Assembly: GCF_013155275.1 (NCBI RefSeq)
Contig: NZ_JABJXS010000003.1
Coordinates: 496,001-560,000, forward strand
From: Brenneria sp. hezel4-2-4
GTDB lineage: Bacteria > Pseudomonadota > Gammaproteobacteria > Enterobacterales > Enterobacteriaceae
DNA: 64,000 bases
Direction of reading: 5' to 3'
Position numbers and translations under genes: made by a program. Every line of letters starts with the position of its first letter. Position 1 is the first letter of the stretch. This document shows, piece after piece, positions 48,962 through 57,496 of this stretch. Below the pieces are notes generated by a model, which was given only the letters and a program-made list of their open reading frames with translations, was not told the origin of the DNA and ran no database searches.

Positions 48962-50002
48962 ATGAAGAAAATTTCAGTCGTTGGCACTGTTGGTCTACCT
49001 GCATGCTATGGAGGATTTGAATCGCTTGTTGATAACTTAAACAACTATAGAACAAATGGAATAAAATATGTCATTTACTGTTCTTCTAAAACATACAAGG
49101 ATAAAATAAAAGAATATAAAGGAGCAGAGTTAAGGTATATCAACTTAAAAGCAAACGGAATTCAAAGTATACTCTACGATGTTTTTTCTCTTGCTAAATG
49201 TTTATTTTATAAAACAGATGTGATATTGATTTTAGGTGTGTCAGGTTGCATTTTTTTGCCATTATTGAAGTATATATCTAAATCAAAGGTTATTACTAAT
49301 ATAGACGGATTGGAATGGAAACGAGATAAGTGGAACAGTCTGGCTAGATGGTTTTTAAAAAAATCAGAATATTTTGCAGTGAAATATTCTGACGTGGTGA
49401 TTGCTGATAATATTGCTATTTCTGAATATGTAAATACTACTTACGGTGTTTATCCAGAAGTTATAGCTTATGGTGGTGATCATGCTGTTCAGTTTAATAC
49501 TGAAAAGAAAAGAAGTGATTATTTTTTTTCTGTTTGTAGAATTGAGCCGGAAAATAATATAAAAATGATTTTGGATTCCTTCGCAAAAACAACAAAAAAA
49601 TTAAAAATCGTGGGGAATTGGAATAATAGTATTTATGGTTCTAATTTGAGAAAGAATTATTCTCAGTATGCTAACTTAGATTTAATTGATCCTGTGTATG
49701 ATCAGGAAGAGTTATTCTATTTAAGAGATAACTGTATCGGTTACATCCACGGACATTCTGCTGGCGGTACAAATCCCTCACTCGTTGAGGCTATGCATTT
49801 TGCAGTAAATATTTATGCATTTGATTGTAGCTTTAATAGATATACAACCGAAAATAATGCATTCTATTTTAAAAATAGTGACGAGCTTATTGCGTTGATC
49901 TCAAAAAATATGGAGCACAATATAGGACCTGAAATGAGCGCGATTGCCAATAGAGAATATACATGGCGTGTTATAACGGAGAAATACGAATCTTTATATT
50001 AG
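48962..50002 (+). CDS. GT4-family glycosyltransferase with DUF1972 N-terminus, rhamnosyltransferase-like
   Basis: A 346-residue GT-B enzyme. The opening ISVVGTVGLPACYGGFESLVDNL is the DUF1972 signature found in Cps2T/WchF-type beta-1,4-rhamnosyltransferases and relatives. VITNIDGLEWKRDKW, VCRIEPENNIKMILDSF and the E-x7-E-like HGHSAGGTNPSLVEAM complete the GT4 pattern. It probably adds rhamnose (or its epimer) to the growing unit. It is the last gene of the AT-rich core, followed by about 280 bases with no recognised gene before the tailspike-like gene. Confidence 0.8.
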   Translation: MKKISVVGTVGLPACYGGFESLVDNLNNYRTNGIKYVIYCSSKTYKDKIKEYKGAELRYINLKANGIQSILYDVFSLAKCLFYKTDVILILGVSGCIFLPLLKYISKSKVITNIDGLEWKRDKWNSLARWFLKKSEYFAVKYSDVVIADNIAISEYVNTTYGVYPEVIAYGGDHAVQFNTEKKRSDYFFSVCRIEPENNIKMILDSFAKTTKKLKIVGNWNNSIYGSNLRKNYSQYANLDLIDPVYDQEELFYLRDNCIGYIHGHSAGGTNPSLVEAMHFAVNIYAFDCSFNRYTTENNAFYFKNSDELIALISKNMEHNIGPEMSAIANREYTWRVITEKYESLY

Positions 50003-50285
50003 GATTAAATTTAATCCTATTTAAAGCACTAATTTATGAAAAATAGCACAAATCATGCTAATGAAATATGAAGCCCTATCCACCGCAGGTTCCATTAGCT
50101 CAAGAGGAACCGTCAGAGGATTTTTTACAATACCTTTTGTAAGTAACGGCTTACGACGCAAAAGACCTTTTCTGCAATATTCAAAATCTCGATAAAGCTG
50201 CAAACTATAGTGACAAATATTGACTTGATCATTTGGGGCGAAAACGCCGTACACTGACTGGTACTGATTCTGATGACACTAGGCG

Positions 50286-52526
50286 ATGCTGAAGTATGGC
50301 TATATCACGAAGAAGTCTTTTGAGGTGGGTAATACCATCAGCACTTTTAACAAAGATCTTTCCAGCGGAAGCGATGGGGAATATGACCAGTGGACCCGAA
50401 CCCTGCCCAAAGTCGCTCCTGCCAGTTCGACGACAGAATCGGCTGGCGGTGCAGGGAAAGGGATTGATGCCGCATTACGGAATGAGCTATCTAAGCCAAC
50501 CGGAGCAAGTTTAATTGAGGGCATTGAGAAACAGCGATATAAAAAGCGCTCAATGACATTCTCCACAGGCGGAACTGTTTCCCGACACTACGATGTCGTT
50601 TTAGATGAAGCATCCGGAATGTGGTACCAGTGGATGGGGAAACTGCCATATTGTTTTCCACCTTTCACCACGACTCCGACTCAGTCTTTTCAGGGGTGGT
50701 TGTGTCGGGGCTTTTTAAGCCAATGGGAGCTGAACGATCCAAGAAATTTTGGTGCGCATTCGTGTCATGAAACCGGATTTACTGATTTTGATTCCACTGC
50801 GGCCATTCAACTATTAATTGATTCAGTTCGCCTTTCTCTCCCCAATGCGGGTTCCAATTTCTCTGTTCAATACACTGACAGAGGCGCTATAGATTTTTAT
50901 GGACACACCTATAATATTTCTAAGCCGCTTAAAGTGCAGGATGACATTGCATCTGGTTATCGTTGTTCTGGAATTAGAATCACGAATGGTGGGTTACGCG
51001 CTTTATCTGGGTTTACACCTGCAATTCAGGTCGACAATTCAGGAGGGGATAATGTTGATATAAGCGCATTTTTTATTGTTGGAACTAAGAATTACGCTAC
51101 GCAATCAGGGCAATATTGTGGTTTTGTTAAGATTGACAATTTTACTTGCGATGGTAATAAATTTAAGGTAGATGTGGTTGTTTATGTGGATGTACTAGCT
51201 TGGAGTGAATTTGATTCAATTAATTGCATTGATGTTAAGTATGGTCTTAACGGTAAGGTCCTATTTCTTAGTTCAATGACTAATTGGAAATTACATAACT
51301 GTAACGCCATTTACTATCTCGATAACACATCGATCGCCGATGGTTATAATTCTGGAGATGGATTAGAAGGTGGCGGAAATATAATATCAAATATTCTCAT
51401 CACTGGTAATGGGTATAATGACCGTTCTATCAGTAGAATCTATCAAAATAGAAACGGTGAGACTAACGCATCAAATATCATTAGTTACAATGGGTTGGGT
51501 GACTTCCTGTATATCGGTGCTGATTCCGCCGGAGTCACTGGCACTAAATGGTCACAATTTAGAGGTATCGAGGTTGGTGACATTGATGGGAGTATTGCTC
51601 GTATTATTAACTCTCAATATATTGAGATTGATATAACCGCCGTGAAATGCGGGCAGAAACTGAAGGCGACCTCAGCATTGATAGAGGTTATTGGCAGTTC
51701 ATACGTTGATATTCATCCTAATATTGACCAGTTTTATGATTTACCTTCAACATGGAAAGAAGTCATTTCAGTAACGAACAGTACAGGTGTGAATATTCAT
51801 CCCGGAACGATCCGTTCGATCCCGGCTGATGATAACTTGTATCCGATGATTGGTTTTTATGGAACGTCACAACGATGCAATGTTATGCCGCTTGTAAGCA
51901 ATATAGCTTCGTATACTAAACGATATACCCGCCCTATTTACTCTGACTCAACATGTTCAGCGATATGCGTAGTCGGTGGTTCTTTCCCCAATGGAGCTTT
52001 CATCTCCGGTATTCCTTCGTTAAATGGCATTGGCGATTCATATCATGCTGTTAATACTGGAGCTGTTGCCCCAATTGACTCTGCAAAGCGTCAAATATCT
52101 TTGACGAACTCAAACACGACTGCGGCCACTTTTATCGAGAAACAAATCAAACTTTCAACCATTAGCGTAAAGGGAGCCGAGTTGATGACTGTGTCATTTA
52201 ATGAGGCGTCAAAGATTCATAATGCAATAATAGACATTGATATTATTGGGACTACGGCGGCAGGGTACGGAACATATAGCAAGCGCGTCCGTGCGATGTT
52301 TTCGAGAATGTCTTCGTCGCAAGGTGCATTGCAAATGCTTGAATCCGACGTGCTATCTGCAACAACCAATAACTCTGCTTTATCCCTAAAAATGGCAGCG
52401 TCACACACGCAGTATAGTGTTTCATTTACTGTAATACCGGAGTTTTCCGGCACATCATCTGAATCAACATGCAATATAACGGCGTTATGCAGAGTGAGTG
52501 GCGAGTATGGCGTATCTATATCATAA
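50286..52526 (+). CDS. Phage-tailspike-like beta-helix protein, probable polysaccharide-processing enzyme
   Basis: A 746-residue protein. Residues 4-60 (YGYITKKSFEVGNTI...LPKVAPASSTTESAGGAGKG) and again about 90-145 (TFSTGGTVSRHYDVVL...WYQWMGKLPY) repeat a module common at the head-binding ends of phage tailspikes. From about 150 (NFGAHSC...FTDFDSTAAIQLLIDSV) a pectate-lyase-type right-handed beta-helix begins, ending in a beta-rich cap. Position at the end of a capsule operon matches amsF (amylovoran) and wceF (stewartan), whose products cut or process their own polysaccharide. There is no signal peptide in this frame, but a signal-like sequence is encoded in the overlapping frame at 50296. 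The starting Met is directly preceded by an in-frame TAG at 50280. Confidence 0.75.
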   Translation: MLKYGYITKKSFEVGNTISTFNKDLSSGSDGEYDQWTRTLPKVAPASSTTESAGGAGKGIDAALRNELSKPTGASLIEGIEKQRYKKRSMTFSTGGTVSRHYDVVLDEASGMWYQWMGKLPYCFPPFTTTPTQSFQGWLCRGFLSQWELNDPRNFGAHSCHETGFTDFDSTAAIQLLIDSVRLSLPNAGSNFSVQYTDRGAIDFYGHTYNISKPLKVQDDIASGYRCSGIRITNGGLRALSGFTPAIQVDNSGGDNVDISAFFIVGTKNYATQSGQYCGFVKIDNFTCDGNKFKVDVVVYVDVLAWSEFDSINCIDVKYGLNGKVLFLSSMTNWKLHNCNAIYYLDNTSIADGYNSGDGLEGGGNIISNILITGNGYNDRSISRIYQNRNGETNASNIISYNGLGDFLYIGADSAGVTGTKWSQFRGIEVGDIDGSIARIINSQYIEIDITAVKCGQKLKATSALIEVIGSSYVDIHPNIDQFYDLPSTWKEVISVTNSTGVNIHPGTIRSIPADDNLYPMIGFYGTSQRCNVMPLVSNIASYTKRYTRPIYSDSTCSAICVVGGSFPNGAFISGIPSLNGIGDSYHAVNTGAVAPIDSAKRQISLTNSNTTAATFIEKQIKLSTISVKGAELMTVSFNEASKIHNAIIDIDIIGTTAAGYGTYSKRVRAMFSRMSSSQGALQMLESDVLSATTNNSALSLKMAASHTQYSVSFTVIPEFSGTSSESTCNITALCRVSGEYGVSIS
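50296..50514 (+). other. Overlapping frame with twin-arginine signal-like N-terminus and phased -1 slippery site
   Basis: Ten bases into the tailspike-like gene, a second frame opens MAISRRSLLRWVIPSALL and continues to a good cleavage site (FPAEA, about residue 26), then runs to a stop at 50514. In this frame the heptamer C-CCA-AAG (50406-50412) is correctly phased for a -1 shift into the tailspike frame. A 7-bp stem (50419-50425 with 50443-50449) starts six bases downstream. A shifted product would carry a signal peptide joined at VAPASS. This may be chance or a decayed start; there is no direct proof of expression. Confidence 0.35.
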
Positions 52527-52742
52527 GGCCAGTCAAGGATGAGCTGCTTTGTTAAAGTGATATCGAGCTTTAATCCTTAAGATTGATCAACGCTGGTGGT
52601 AACACCAGAATTGTCCGATGTCGCGGAAAAAATCCATCCCTGCGATCGCTTTGCGCAAGATTAGGTGTAATCTTAATGTCATGCGTGACACAGCAGTTAC
52701 TGTGTTACCAAGTGAAAACAACCCGATGAAGAGAATCCATTC

Positions 52743-53645
52743 ATGACATCATTGAAAGCCGTTATCCCTGTTGCTGGTTTAGGGATGAATCTGTTGCCGG
52801 TGACCAAAGCGATCCCGAAAGAAATGTTGCCGTTGGTCGATCGTCCGGTAATTGAAAAAATCGTTAACGAGTGTGCCAATGCGGGTATCAAAGATATTGT
52901 GCTGGTTACCCATGCCTCTAAAAATGCGATTGAAAATCACTTTGATACCTCGTTTGAGCTCGAGTCCCTGTTGGAGGAGCGGGCCAAGCGGCAACTGCTG
53001 GCGGAAGTTCAGGCCATCTGCCCGAAAGGCGTGACCATCATGAACGTGCGGCAGGGTGAAACGCTGGGCTTGGGCCATGCGATTGCCTGTGCGAAACCCA
53101 TTATTGGCGACTCCCCGTTTGTGGTGGTGTTGCCGGACGTGGTGCTGGATGAGAATACCGCCGATCAGACCAAAGACAATCTGGCGTTGCTGATTTCGCG
53201 TTTTGAACAGACGGGGCGCAGCCAGGTATTGGTAAAACACCGCCCTTATGAAGCCCTGCCGGAGTATTCCGTGGTTGAATGTGAAAAGCCGCTGGTCAAT
53301 GCGGGTGATGCTTCAGCCATTACCTCAATGATCGAGAAGCCGGAAGCGCCTTCTGCGGCGGGTTCGGATCTTTCGGCGGTCGGCCGCTATGTATTGACCG
53401 CGGATGCCTGGCCGCTGTTGGCGAAAGCCGTACCCGGCGCCTGGGGGCGCATTCAGCTTACCGACGTTATTGCCGAGCTAATCCCCACTCAGCAGGTTGA
53501 TGCGGTACAGATGGCGGGTAAAAACTTTAACTGCGGTCGTAAGCTAGGTTATGCGCAGGCGTTTATCACCTATGGTTTGCGCAACCCGGATTTCGGGGCG
53601 GAATTCAAAGAAAGCATTAAGGCACTGTTAGCAAAGCAGGCCTGA
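52743..53645 (+). CDS. galF: GalF, UTP-glucose-1-phosphate uridylyltransferase-like protein
   Basis: A 300-residue nucleotidyltransferase. The N-terminal loop reads [22 protein letters not shown]; GalU has GLGTRMLP at this point, so the Met-Asn form marks Gal[11 protein letters not shown] and [13 protein letters not shown] are conserved. GalF has weak or modulatory activity on UDP-glucose supply in E. coli. It commonly bounds O-antigen and capsule loci, and here it closes the locus. Base composition returns to the housekeeping level. A strong terminator follows. Confidence 0.93.
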   Translation: MTSLKAVIPVAGLGMNLLPVTKAIPKEMLPLVDRPVIEKIVNECANAGIKDIVLVTHASKNAIENHFDTSFELESLLEERAKRQLLAEVQAICPKGVTIMNVRQGETLGLGHAIACAKPIIGDSPFVVVLPDVVLDENTADQTKDNLALLISRFEQTGRSQVLVKHRPYEALPEYSVVECEKPLVNAGDASAITSMIEKPEAPSAAGSDLSAVGRYVLTADAWPLLAKAVPGAWGRIQLTDVIAELIPTQQVDAVQMAGKNFNCGRKLGYAQAFITYGLRNPDFGAEFKESIKALLAKQA

Positions 53646-53792
53646 TCCGCTGTCTCCGCATAGCGTTTGTCGCGTAGACCCTTCCGCCATTGTTATTTCC
53701 GCATTCCCCCTGTGCAGGCGAGAAGCTCTCCTGCACAGGATTGCCATCCGATGCCGCTTTAGTCATGCGCGCCTCTACTCATCGCAACGATT

Positions 53793-53823
53793 AAAGGAGA
53801 CGCCGTCTGGCGTCTCCTTTATA
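53793..53823 (+). terminator. Intrinsic terminator after galF
   Basis: AAAGGAGACGCC and GGCGTCTCCTTT form a perfect 12-bp stem with a GTCT loop, followed by ATAT. The symmetric A/T ends mean it could work in both directions, serving galF and the convergent gene at 53851. Confidence 0.88.
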
Positions 53824-53850
53824 TCGCTTATCTGCATTTAATCATGGTTT

Positions 53851-54216
53851 CTATTCATCAAACCATTCGGCAAAACTACCTTCATAAGCTTTGTTATCGC
53901 CACTGATATAAGCGATGTTGCTATCTGAATGACCTTTGGCAATATCTCCATTGGGGGAGTGAAAGAAGACATAATCTTTAATCGTGGCCTGCCATTGCGT
54001 GCCGTCGGCGGTAATATAATTGATTATGGTGTCCTTATGGCCTTCGGCTTTCTTCCCCTGATGCCAGTGGAAAAAAGCATTTCCATTGTCGACGACTTCT
54101 GCAAACCACAGATTGGCATCGTTCCAGGATTTATAGGCTATAAATTTACTTGCCGTTTTTATCGTTCTGTCCGATAAAAGCTGGTTCACGAAAACAGGCT
54201 TGGTATATTTTCCCAT
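53851..54216 (-). CDS. Uncharacterised 121-residue protein
   Basis: A soluble protein without a signal peptide or membrane segment. It is rich in aromatic residues and has two similar units: NAFFHWHQGKKAEGHKDTIINYITADGTQWQATI and YVFFHSPNGDIAKGHSDSNIAYISGDNKAYEGSF. Both units follow the pattern F-F-H-x(n)-G-H-x-D-x-x-I-x-Y-I, suggesting an internal duplication. I do not recognise the family. It lies between the galF terminator and the omptin gene on the same strand as the latter, 113 bases downstream. Confidence 0.55.
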   Translation of the reverse strand: MGKYTKPVFVNQLLSDRTIKTASKFIAYKSWNDANLWFAEVVDNGNAFFHWHQGKKAEGHKDTIINYITADGTQWQATIKDYVFFHSPNGDIAKGHSDSNIAYISGDNKAYEGSFAEWFDE

Positions 54217-54329
54217 TGCAATTACCCCACATGATATGTGAATGATCCACGTTTTCGGCGACTTTCCCAGTCGCCGCTTTACTGCAACTCGAAATCTATT
54301 GTTTGATTTATTAACACTGCTAATAGCGG

Positions 54330-55271
54330 CTAGAATATATATTTCACGCCTAAAGATAATGTGTAATATTTATTATCCATCCCGTTCCAGTCACCATCGA
54401 GATACTCAGTTTCTCCTTCTTCTCGCCATTCCATACCGCCTCTGGCTTCCTCATAACGATTGTAGGAGGCTTCCGCATAAATTTTTGTTTTTGGATAAAT
54501 ATAATAACCGGCGCTAACGGTAGCGGAGAGGTAGCGGGCATTATTTCCCTGAGTACGTATGGTCAAGTCCCTGGCATAGTGTTCATCATTGCTTTTCCCT
54601 TCGACCCAATCGCTGAATTTTATCAGGCCGCCAAGTTCGAAATCCTGAAAGCGCCATAAACCAATTAGTCCGATATAAGGCATGCTGTATTTTTGCTGGT
54701 AGCCGATTATCTTGTAGCCGTTGGGGTAAGTGAAAATATCCTGGCCGTTATCGTAGTTGAACTCGCCGCCGTACGCTGACCAGCTAAAGGCGGTTCTCTG
54801 GTAGCCGAAAGTCGCGCCGACTTTGTAATCAGGGGCTTTGGCCAGCCAGCCAATGATATTCACATCAATTTCATTGGCATAATTTAAATCGGTTTTGGCG
54901 TGATGGCTCCAGTCCGACCAGCCTGATTGACTGTCGTCAATCCAGTCATAATCGTCCATGGTGCCGTCGCCAGAGGAAAGCGTGGTCCAGCCGCGCAGGC
55001 CTGCGCTAAGGCGGGGCAGAATATCGTAATTCAGGTCGGCTTTCAGAATAGCCGCGCTGTTGATTTTCCAGTCCAGTTCACTGGCTTTTTTCCCGCCGTT
55101 ATCCGGATGATAAACCGATTCCTGAGACTCTCCGGATAAAAAAACCAGTGCAATACCGCCGGTTAATTTATCCTGATAAAAGCGCCTGCTCTTTTCATTC
55201 GTATCCGCGGCGGCATATGCGCTAACCATCAGTCCGCCAGTCAGGCTGATAATGGCGAGTGTTTTTTTCAT
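54330..55271 (-). CDS. Omptin-family outer-membrane aspartyl protease
   Basis: A 313-residue protein with signal peptide (about 1-22) and the ten-strand barrel pattern of OmpT/Pla/PgtE. Both catalytic pairs are intact: Asp107 and Asp109 (TMDDYDW, equivalent to OmpT Asp83/Asp85) and Asp229-His231 (SNDEHY, equivalent to Asp210-His212). The protein ends in Phe, as barrel proteins do. Omptins cleave between basic residues and act on host peptides such as antimicrobial peptides and plasminogen. It is divergent from the M20-LuxR fusion gene, with a 528-base spacer rich in a repeated C-run motif. Confidence 0.92.
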   Translation of the reverse strand: MKKTLAIISLTGGLMVSAYAAADTNEKSRRFYQDKLTGGIALVFLSGESQESVYHPDNGGKKASELDWKINSAAILKADLNYDILPRLSAGLRGWTTLSSGDGTMDDYDWIDDSQSGWSDWSHHAKTDLNYANEIDVNIIGWLAKAPDYKVGATFGYQRTAFSWSAYGGEFNYDNGQDIFTYPNGYKIIGYQQKYSMPYIGLIGLWRFQDFELGGLIKFSDWVEGKSNDEHYARDLTIRTQGNNARYLSATVSAGYYIYPKTKIYAEASYNRYEEARGGMEWREEGETEYLDGDWNGMDNKYYTLSLGVKYIF

Positions 55272-55799
55272 TTTTTTATTCCTGTGCCAGTGTAGTTATT
55301 TAATGTGACAACCGTGTAATAAAATCCGGATGATCTATATCCGGGAAATAAAAGGATAAAATAATATGGCTATGGGAAGGAAAATATTATCCTCCCTGAT
55401 TTTTTGGCGTGCTACCTACTGTAATGTTTTCAGATTAACGAAATAGAATAATATTCCTATCGCCTTTTGTCTGATTTAATATTCACCCCCCTAGATGTAA
55501 TACATTTATTTTTATCTGAAGAGAATACGCGGCCAGACAGGGAGCGGCAGCAAACAACGTGTAAGTGCGAAGCAAAAAGATAATGCTGATAAGTGAGGAT
55601 GCTCACCCCCTTGGGTTTACATAACCTGTTGTTTTATCGATAAAGTATGATCTCCGCATGAGACCCTCACCCCCCTGGTGATAAAAATAGCCGGCTGGCG
55701 GGGGGTGAGACTAATTTTATATTTACACTGTGACTTGATCACGGTAAACATTCCTCTGCACAGGTAATTGATATAGTAGAAACATTTCCTCATTCAGCG
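55272..55799. promoter_or_regulatory. Divergent control region with four TCACCCCC motifs
   Basis: The 528 bases between the omptin and M20-LuxR genes contain no gene. Copies of TCACCCCC(C) lie at 55493, 55613 and 55677 on the plus strand and at 55710-55718 on the minus strand. The context is often CTCACCCCC(C)TnG, and the last two copies form an inverted pair. The rest of the spacer is AT-rich, so the C-runs stand out. A regulator site for one or both genes is likely, possibly for the LuxR-type domain encoded next door. Confidence 0.55.
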
Positions 55800-57263
55800 A
55801 TGGTCGCTCTTATGCATAAGTTGTTACAGGCTTTGGAAGAAAAAGAAGGCAGGGTGATTGAACTCCATCGTGAACTGGTCTGCCGCCCGGCGATTAATCC
55901 GGAGCATGGTGGTGAGGGTGAGGAAGTTAAAGCGCGGTGGATAGAAAGCTGGCTGTATCATAATGGCCTGTGCCGGGTACAGCGCATGGACTCGCTGGAT
56001 ATCCGGGCACATAAAAAGCTGCGGCCTAATCTGGTGGCGCACTATTTACCGCCCAGTTGTAAACAAACGCTATGGATTGTGACCCATATGGATGTCGCGG
56101 CCAGCGGTCCGCTGGAAAATTGGGTCAGCGATCCTTTTACGCTGCGGGTTGACGGGGACAGGCTATATGGCCGGGGGGTAGAAGATAATAATCAGGGCAT
56201 TGTCTCCGCTTTATTACTGCTGGAAACAATAAAACAATTAAATATCTCTTCCCCGATGGGAGTGGGCGTAATATTCACCAGCGCCGGTCTTACCGACTAC
56301 ACCAAAGGTATCGGCCATATTCTGAATAAAAGCCCTAATCTATTTCGCCCGCAGGATCTGATTGTGGTGCCGGATTATGGCAACGAAACCGGCAGTATTA
56401 TCGAGATTGGGGAAAAGCGTAATGCCTGGGTGCGTATTGATGCGCGAGGAAGAGAATATCATGCCGGTTTTAGCGAGGGGCCAAACTGTTTTGAAGCGGC
56501 GGCCTTGTTTATTTCTCGCCTGAAGCATATTCGCAAGCGCTACGCCTGTCCGGATCCTTTTTTTATTCCTCCCACCTCCACCATCACGCCAACGCATGCG
56601 GAAACAAACTGCACCGGATTAAATCACGTCCCGGCGAATTTTATTTTTTATCTGGATATTCGTCTGATGCCGAATTGCGAGCTTGAACAGGTGATGCAGG
56701 AATTGCAGCAGTTGGCGGTGTTTATCGAGAAAAGAGAGAAGGTTTCTTTTGCCTTCGAATATGTGGAAATTACCCCGGACGCTCCCGTCACCTCCATTAA
56801 TGCCCCGGTGATCCGCACGCTTTCCGACGCCATAGTGAAAGAGCTTAATGTGACGCCTCGTCTGGTGGGCGTTGGCGGAGTGACCATGGTTTCCGTTATC
56901 CGCTCGTTGGGGTTGCCTGTGGCGGTATGGGGGATTCAGCAATCCGCTAAAAATCAGACTAACGAAAGTATCAGCATGAAAGCTCAACTGGCCCAGACGC
57001 GCGTATTTGCCCGCATGCTCTATGCTCCGTTGCTGAAAGATCAGCCCGTTGTCTGCCGGGAGCGGGTGAACGACGGTGCCAGAAAGATCACGCCTGCCGA
57101 GCAGGCCGTCGCCACCCTGGTGGGGGTTGGCATAAATAACGAGCAAATTGGTGAACAGCTAAATTTGAGTGTGAACACCGTGCGTACGCATCTGAAGAAT
57201 TTGTATCGTAAAACGGGCGCCCGCAACCGGCGCGAACTGCAACGATTGTTTATTCTGAAATAG
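55800..57263 (+). CDS. M20 peptidase-like domain fused to a LuxR-type helix-turn-helix
   Basis: A 487-residue fusion. Residues 1 to about 412 follow the M20 (ArgE/DapE/CPG2) fold: H96-x-D98 in VTHMDVA, the bridging Asp129 in GRGVEDNNQG, Asp192 in VVPDYGN, and dimerisation-domain His221 in YHAGF. The Glu-Glu pair that supplies the catalytic base and a metal ligand is replaced (TSAGLT, 160-165). The late metal His of the HxxNE motif appears as Asn385 (NQTNES). Residues 430-487 are a complete GerE/LuxR HTH (TPAEQAVATLV...NNEQIGEQLNLSVNTVRTHLKNLYRKT). I infer an inactive peptidase used as a ligand sensor for transcription control. ATG 55812 is an alternative start. Confidence 0.82.
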   Translation: MVALMHKLLQALEEKEGRVIELHRELVCRPAINPEHGGEGEEVKARWIESWLYHNGLCRVQRMDSLDIRAHKKLRPNLVAHYLPPSCKQTLWIVTHMDVAASGPLENWVSDPFTLRVDGDRLYGRGVEDNNQGIVSALLLLETIKQLNISSPMGVGVIFTSAGLTDYTKGIGHILNKSPNLFRPQDLIVVPDYGNETGSIIEIGEKRNAWVRIDARGREYHAGFSEGPNCFEAAALFISRLKHIRKRYACPDPFFIPPTSTITPTHAETNCTGLNHVPANFIFYLDIRLMPNCELEQVMQELQQLAVFIEKREKVSFAFEYVEITPDAPVTSINAPVIRTLSDAIVKELNVTPRLVGVGGVTMVSVIRSLGLPVAVWGIQQSAKNQTNESISMKAQLAQTRVFARMLYAPLLKDQPVVCRERVNDGARKITPAEQAVATLVGVGINNEQIGEQLNLSVNTVRTHLKNLYRKTGARNRRELQRLFILK

Positions 57264-57496
57264 TGAGGCGGTCGGCATTTCCCGTGATTCCCGCAGGCTC
57301 CTGCCCGCGCGGGGAGGGATCGGTGTCTAAAATGTGTGGCAAGGCTCCATAGTATAGAGGGTAAGATCGCCAGGGGCGGCTATCAAACCAATCACTATTC
57401 ACCTGCGCTAAGCTGAGTTACCATGTGGGCCTGCTTTTATTGCCTGCGGGTATAAGCCGTAGCAGGCAGGTTATCCTTCAGACAGGAGTTGCTTTA

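Noticed and set aside
50021-50254. Minus-strand 77-codon frame between the last transferase and the tailspike-like gene
   Set aside because: No recognisable family and no good ribosome site; it may be a remnant, but I cannot support it.
50225-50255. Sigma70 promoter before the tailspike-like gene (TTGATC and TACACT)
   Set aside because: The 19-base spacing is too long and both hexamers are imperfect; not strong enough to list.
50286-52526. Prophage remnant as explanation for the tailspike-like gene
   Set aside because: No other phage gene, integrase or attachment repeat is nearby; the flanks are a glycosyltransferase and galF.
55624-55650. PhoP box upstream of the omptin gene
   Set aside because: One GGTTTA half-site is present, but the second half at the required spacing is not.
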